A stretch of DNA of 9,061 bases from Legionellales bacterium. GTDB taxonomy: Bacteria > Pseudomonadota > Gammaproteobacteria > PIVX01. A model generated the notes under the pieces. The model was not told the DNA's origin and did no database searches. It saw only the letters and a list, made by a program, of their open reading frames with translations. Below, piece after piece: positions 6,633 to 9,061 of this stretch (the first letter of the stretch is position 1; every line of letters starts with the position of its first letter). Location of the stretch: contig JABSQI010000050.1 in NCBI GenBank assembly GCA_013215905.1, positions 1-9,061 of the forward strand, written 5' to 3'. Both the position numbers and the translations under genes were made by a program.

Positions 6633-6638
6633 TAGAAT
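6620..6638 (+). promoter_or_regulatory. Hairpin enclosing the channel start codon
   Basis: Perfect 8-base arms ATTCTATC (6620-6627) and GATAGAAT (6631-6638) close a 3-base TAT loop. The ATG at 6629-6631 has its A and T in the loop and its G in the stem. Folding in the mRNA would expose or sequester the start codon. Stems of this size are expected by chance several times in a window this A+T-rich, so only the position makes it notable. Confidence 0.3.
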
Positions 6639-7858
6639 TAATATTTTCACTTTTTGCTAATAAAGGACTAAATTCATACATAGCATACACAATCAGCTAT
6701 ACTTCTTTTGTTTTTATCCTCACTACTGGTTCTTGGCTTGTATATGTAATTATTAATAGATATCTAAAAGGATTGATTAATAGATTAATTGCTAATATAA
6801 GCAGCAAAATTTCAGAGAAAATTAGTAAAAATAGGTTAATTGAGCGTTTTTCTTATCTAGCTCCTGGATTATTAGTTTATTGGGTTTCAGAAGTATTTCA
6901 AGTTAAAGATTTATATTATTCCTACCATGTCAGTATCTTTATTCAAAAAACAGCTTTAGTATATATCTCAATTCAATTGTTAACAGTAATAAACTCTTTA
7001 TTAAATATTTTTGAGGATGTTTATGGTGAATTTGAAATATCTTACAAGAGACCCATAAGAAGTTATGTTCAATTAGTAAAGATTATTATTTTTGTTTTGA
7101 TAATAATTGTTACTATTTCTATCTTTATAAATAAATCCCCCATTGCAATTTTAACAGGAATAGGAGCTTTAACAGCTGTTATTTTGTTAGTCTTTAAAGA
7201 TTCTATTTTGGGATTTGTAGCTAGTATTCAGCTATCCCTAAATGATATGGTAAGAATTGGTGACTGGATTGATATGCCGAATTTTGGAGCAAGTGGAGAT
7301 GTAATAGATATTTCTTTAAATACTGTGAAGGTAAAGAATTTTGATAAAACTGTTACAACTATTCCTACCTATGCACTGTTAACATCTGGAGTGAAAAACT
7401 GGCGAGGGATGACAGAAGCTGGTGGAAGGAGAATTAAAAGATCAATATATATTGATATAAATTCAATAAAATTTTGTGATGATAATATGATTGATAAATA
7501 TAAAAAGATAGCAATCTTAAAGACATATATCGAAAGAAAGCTTGTTGATATTGACAAAGAGAATAAAAAACTATCTGATTCTGATTCTATCAATCAGAGA
7601 AAATTAACCAATGTAGGTACATTTAGAAATTATCTTGTTGAGTACTTAAATAATCATCCTATGTTAAGAGATGACTATACCTGCCTGGTTAGACAACTAC
7701 AACCAAATGAAAATGGTCTGCCAATAGAAATCTATGCGTTTACTAAGGTTACAGAATGGAATAAATATGAGAGTATTCAAGCTGATATATTTGATCATAT
7801 TTTTGCGATCCTTCCCGACTTTGAGTTAAAAGTCTTACAGAGATATTTACAAATATAA
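6629..7858 (+). CDS. ybdG: YbdG/MscM-type mechanosensitive channel (MscS superfamily)
   Basis: A 409-residue inner-membrane channel of the MscS superfamily, matching E. coli YbdG (415 residues) along its length. This type opens under membrane tension and contributes the miniconductance (MscM) activity that relieves hypo-osmotic stress. Five membrane segments are visible (about 19-43, 72-92, 101-127, 145-167 and 170-198). The last is the pore-lining helix, ending LLVFKDSILGFVASIQL. The MscS beta domain follows with GDWIDMP (211-217), SGDVIDISLNTVKV (222-235) and TTIPTYAL (243-250). YbdG-specific parts are SGVKNWRGM (253-261), GGRRIKRSI (265-273), and a C-terminal domain with NVGTFRNYL (328-336), LVRQLQPNENGLPIEIYAFT (353-372) and ESIQADIFDHIFAI (381-394). 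It is third in an apparent operon. ATG 6629 is the only sensible start, despite no Shine-Dalgarno sequence. Confidence 0.95.
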   Translation: MIELIFSLFANKGLNSYIAYTISYTSFVFILTTGSWLVYVIINRYLKGLINRLIANISSKISEKISKNRLIERFSYLAPGLLVYWVSEVFQVKDLYYSYHVSIFIQKTALVYISIQLLTVINSLLNIFEDVYGEFEISYKRPIRSYVQLVKIIIFVLIIIVTISIFINKSPIAILTGIGALTAVILLVFKDSILGFVASIQLSLNDMVRIGDWIDMPNFGASGDVIDISLNTVKVKNFDKTVTTIPTYALLTSGVKNWRGMTEAGGRRIKRSIYIDINSIKFCDDNMIDKYKKIAILKTYIERKLVDIDKENKKLSDSDSINQRKLTNVGTFRNYLVEYLNNHPMLRDDYTCLVRQLQPNENGLPIEIYAFTKVTEWNKYESIQADIFDHIFAILPDFELKVLQRYLQI

Positions 7859-8022
7859 ATAAATTATATTCTCAACTATATCTGTACAAATATTATGTAA
7901 TATATTTTTCACGATACTAATATATATTTACCTACACAAAGATTAATACATCATTTATATCCTTAATTGTAAAAGTCTCCTACATTGTTTTATATGAGAA
8001 GGAACCTTAATAGAAGGCAAAC

Positions 8023-8027
8023 AAGGA
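8023..8027 (+). promoter_or_regulatory. Ribosome binding site that decides the start of the next gene
   Basis: AAGGA lies 8 bases before ATG 8036, an ideal spacing. The upstream in-frame starts (TTG 7985, ATG 7994 and ATG 8027) lack a properly spaced site and would add a very basic N-terminal extension, so 8036 is preferred. Confidence 0.6.
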
Positions 8028-8035
8028 TGATTTTT

Positions 8036-8518
8036 ATGTACTCAAGAAAATATACGAGAGGGGAACTGGTAACTTTAACTGCAATTGGTTTGGCTTTACT
8101 ATCAGCAGTTGTATCATTTGCTATAAAAGCTGGTAAGCAAGCCTACGATGAGCATCAAGCGCAGAAAGCTATAGAAATGGAACATAGGGATATTAGCTTT
8201 AAGAATGGTACGAGGTTCCCTGTGACTATAACAGGAGATAGTCATATAAAAGATATTGAAATACCGGCTAGGGGCTCTTATGATGTGCCTAATTTTATTG
8301 AGGATGATATTAAGTTTGGGACTTCTCTAAGGCTAGAATTTGTAGTGCATGTTTCTGATGGAATAAATGACGGGGTAAATTTCAGGCATATAGAAAGAAA
8401 TGTTACCAGAGTATGTCGTGCTCCATTTAAAGAGAGCATCCAATTTACTATATTTCAGAAGAGAACGAGTGCCCCTGATGAGTATGATTTTGGTTGTCAA
8501 GCATCTGAACTTCATTGA
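8036..8518 (+). CDS. Single-pass membrane-anchored protein, unknown function
   Basis: A 160-residue protein with a basic N-terminus (MYSRKYTRGE) and one hydrophobic segment (about 11-31) without a convincing cleavage site, so probably a signal anchor. The remaining ~125 residues would face the periplasm and look beta-rich: alternating stretches FPVTITGDSH (61-70), LRLEFVVHVS (98-107) and SIQFTIFQKR (134-143). The only two cysteines, C127 (VCRAPF) and C154 (FGCQAS), lie in this outer domain near the C-terminus and could form a disulfide. No enzymatic motif is recognised. The start at ATG 8036 is chosen for its Shine-Dalgarno sequence. The gene lies 177 bases after the channel and has its own terminator, so it is probably a separate transcript. 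Confidence 0.75.
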   Translation: MYSRKYTRGELVTLTAIGLALLSAVVSFAIKAGKQAYDEHQAQKAIEMEHRDISFKNGTRFPVTITGDSHIKDIEIPARGSYDVPNFIEDDIKFGTSLRLEFVVHVSDGINDGVNFRHIERNVTRVCRAPFKESIQFTIFQKRTSAPDEYDFGCQASELH

Positions 8519-8534
8519 AGCTAATTAATATATT

Positions 8535-8574
8535 AATAAAGGGTCAAAATGATAATATTTTGACCCTTTATTTT
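8535..8574 (+). terminator. Strong intrinsic terminator
   Basis: Perfect 16-base arms (8535-8550 and 8557-8572, with GGGTC/GACCC at their centre) close a 6-base GATAAT loop. The run TTTT spans 8571-8574, its first two bases being in the stem. It begins 17 bases after the stop of the membrane-anchored protein. The A-rich left flank and T-rich right flank make it symmetric enough to work on transcripts from the right as well. Confidence 0.9.
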
Positions 8575-9061
8575 CAATATGTGATATTCTTTCTGCAGTT
8601 TTAATTTTAGAAGCATTTCTGGGGCGATAATCTTGCGTATATTCCTTGATAATGAAGCTAATAGTTGATAAATTCGTCTAAAACACTAATAAATTCGTTT
8701 TTTTGTGGAGCTTGGAATGTTATCCAGGAGTTTCACAATATACTATTTCCCAAGATGTGCATTATTACTCATATAATATATTGTTTTGCTCTAAATTATA
8801 TATTTTAGTTAGCATTTCATTTATGGTGTTATAATTGTGTATCTTCTATATATAAAAAATGTCCCATATAAAATTAGAAGTGGCGTAATAATATATATTA
8901 TGAATATGCAAAAATGCACTATAATCAAAGATATATTTTAGATAGTTAATACTGACAGGATTTTTTATATTCATAACAATATAAGTTCATGTTAAATATT
9001 AAAAATATATTGTAACTATTTGATAAAAATAAATAATAATGTTGTCTTTAAGTTATTAGTA
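8575..9061. other. A+T-rich region with no visible gene
   Basis: About 490 bases after the terminator. The reading frames are short and scattered (the longest + strand example noted is about 19 codons from 8718), with no ribosome binding sites or recognisable peptides. It contains a 10-base direct repeat (listed separately), a 14-base A/T palindrome at 8888-8901 and a TATAAT at 8920-8925 without a matching -35. It is most likely the upstream region of a gene beyond the right edge. Confidence 0.6.
8668..8698. repeat. 10-base direct repeat at two-helical-turn spacing
   Basis: ATAAATTCGT occurs at 8668-8677 and again at 8689-8698, a period of 21 bases (two turns of B-DNA). It is followed by a run of T. 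Tandem half-sites on one DNA face are a known binding arrangement, but no regulator family can be named. Confidence 0.35.

Noticed and set aside
7859..8035. Terminator or small RNA between the channel and the membrane-anchored protein
   Set aside because: Only short A/T symmetries are visible (such as TATTATGTAATA); no stem with G-C pairs and a T-run.
8888..8925. 14-base A/T palindrome followed by TGCA-AAAA-TGCA and TATAAT as a regulated promoter
   Set aside because: No -35 element lies at the right distance, the palindrome is pure A/T, and no gene start is visible before the window ends.

Overview
The window is A+T-rich (roughly 30% G+C by eye). It reads as a stretch of chromosome from a low-G+C, probably host-associated proteobacterium. 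The best taxonomic clue is the mechanosensitive channel, which resembles the gammaproteobacterial YbdG/MscM type almost end to end. A large coiled-coil protein of effector-like build and a Sel1-like repeat protein are of kinds common in intracellular Gammaproteobacteria such as the Legionella/Coxiella/Francisella side. No rRNA, tRNA, insertion sequence or CRISPR array is visible, and the genus cannot be named from this window.

Layout. Bases 1-220 hold the 3' end of an unrecognised gene. After a spacer with an inverted repeat, a 1015-residue protein runs on + from 427 to 3474. Its N-terminal half has motifs suggestive of a macro-type (ADP-ribose-binding) fold in unusual order. Its C-terminal half is a long helical region built from a clear tandem duplication with a 193-residue offset. 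It converges on rmuC, a membrane-anchored PD-(D/E)XK-like protein on the - strand (3627-4838), across a 152-base spacer with a small hairpin.

Upstream of rmuC lies a gene-free gap of about 630 bases with three palindromic elements. Next come three closely spaced + strand genes that look like one operon: a small polytopic membrane protein (5473-5988), a Sel1-like repeat protein (6004-6588) and a YbdG/MscM-type channel (6629-7858). The channel's start codon overlaps the stop of a six-codon minicistron and lies inside a small perfect hairpin. After 177 bases comes a single-pass membrane-anchored protein with two cysteines in its outer domain (8036-8518), closed by a strong intrinsic terminator. 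The last ~490 bases show no gene.

How the parts relate. The only functional grouping supported by arrangement is the channel operon, in which the two upstream proteins may act with or be co-regulated with the channel. The 1015-residue protein and rmuC are convergent and need not be related. The most novel item is the 1015-residue protein: its domain reading is inference, while the internal duplication is directly visible.
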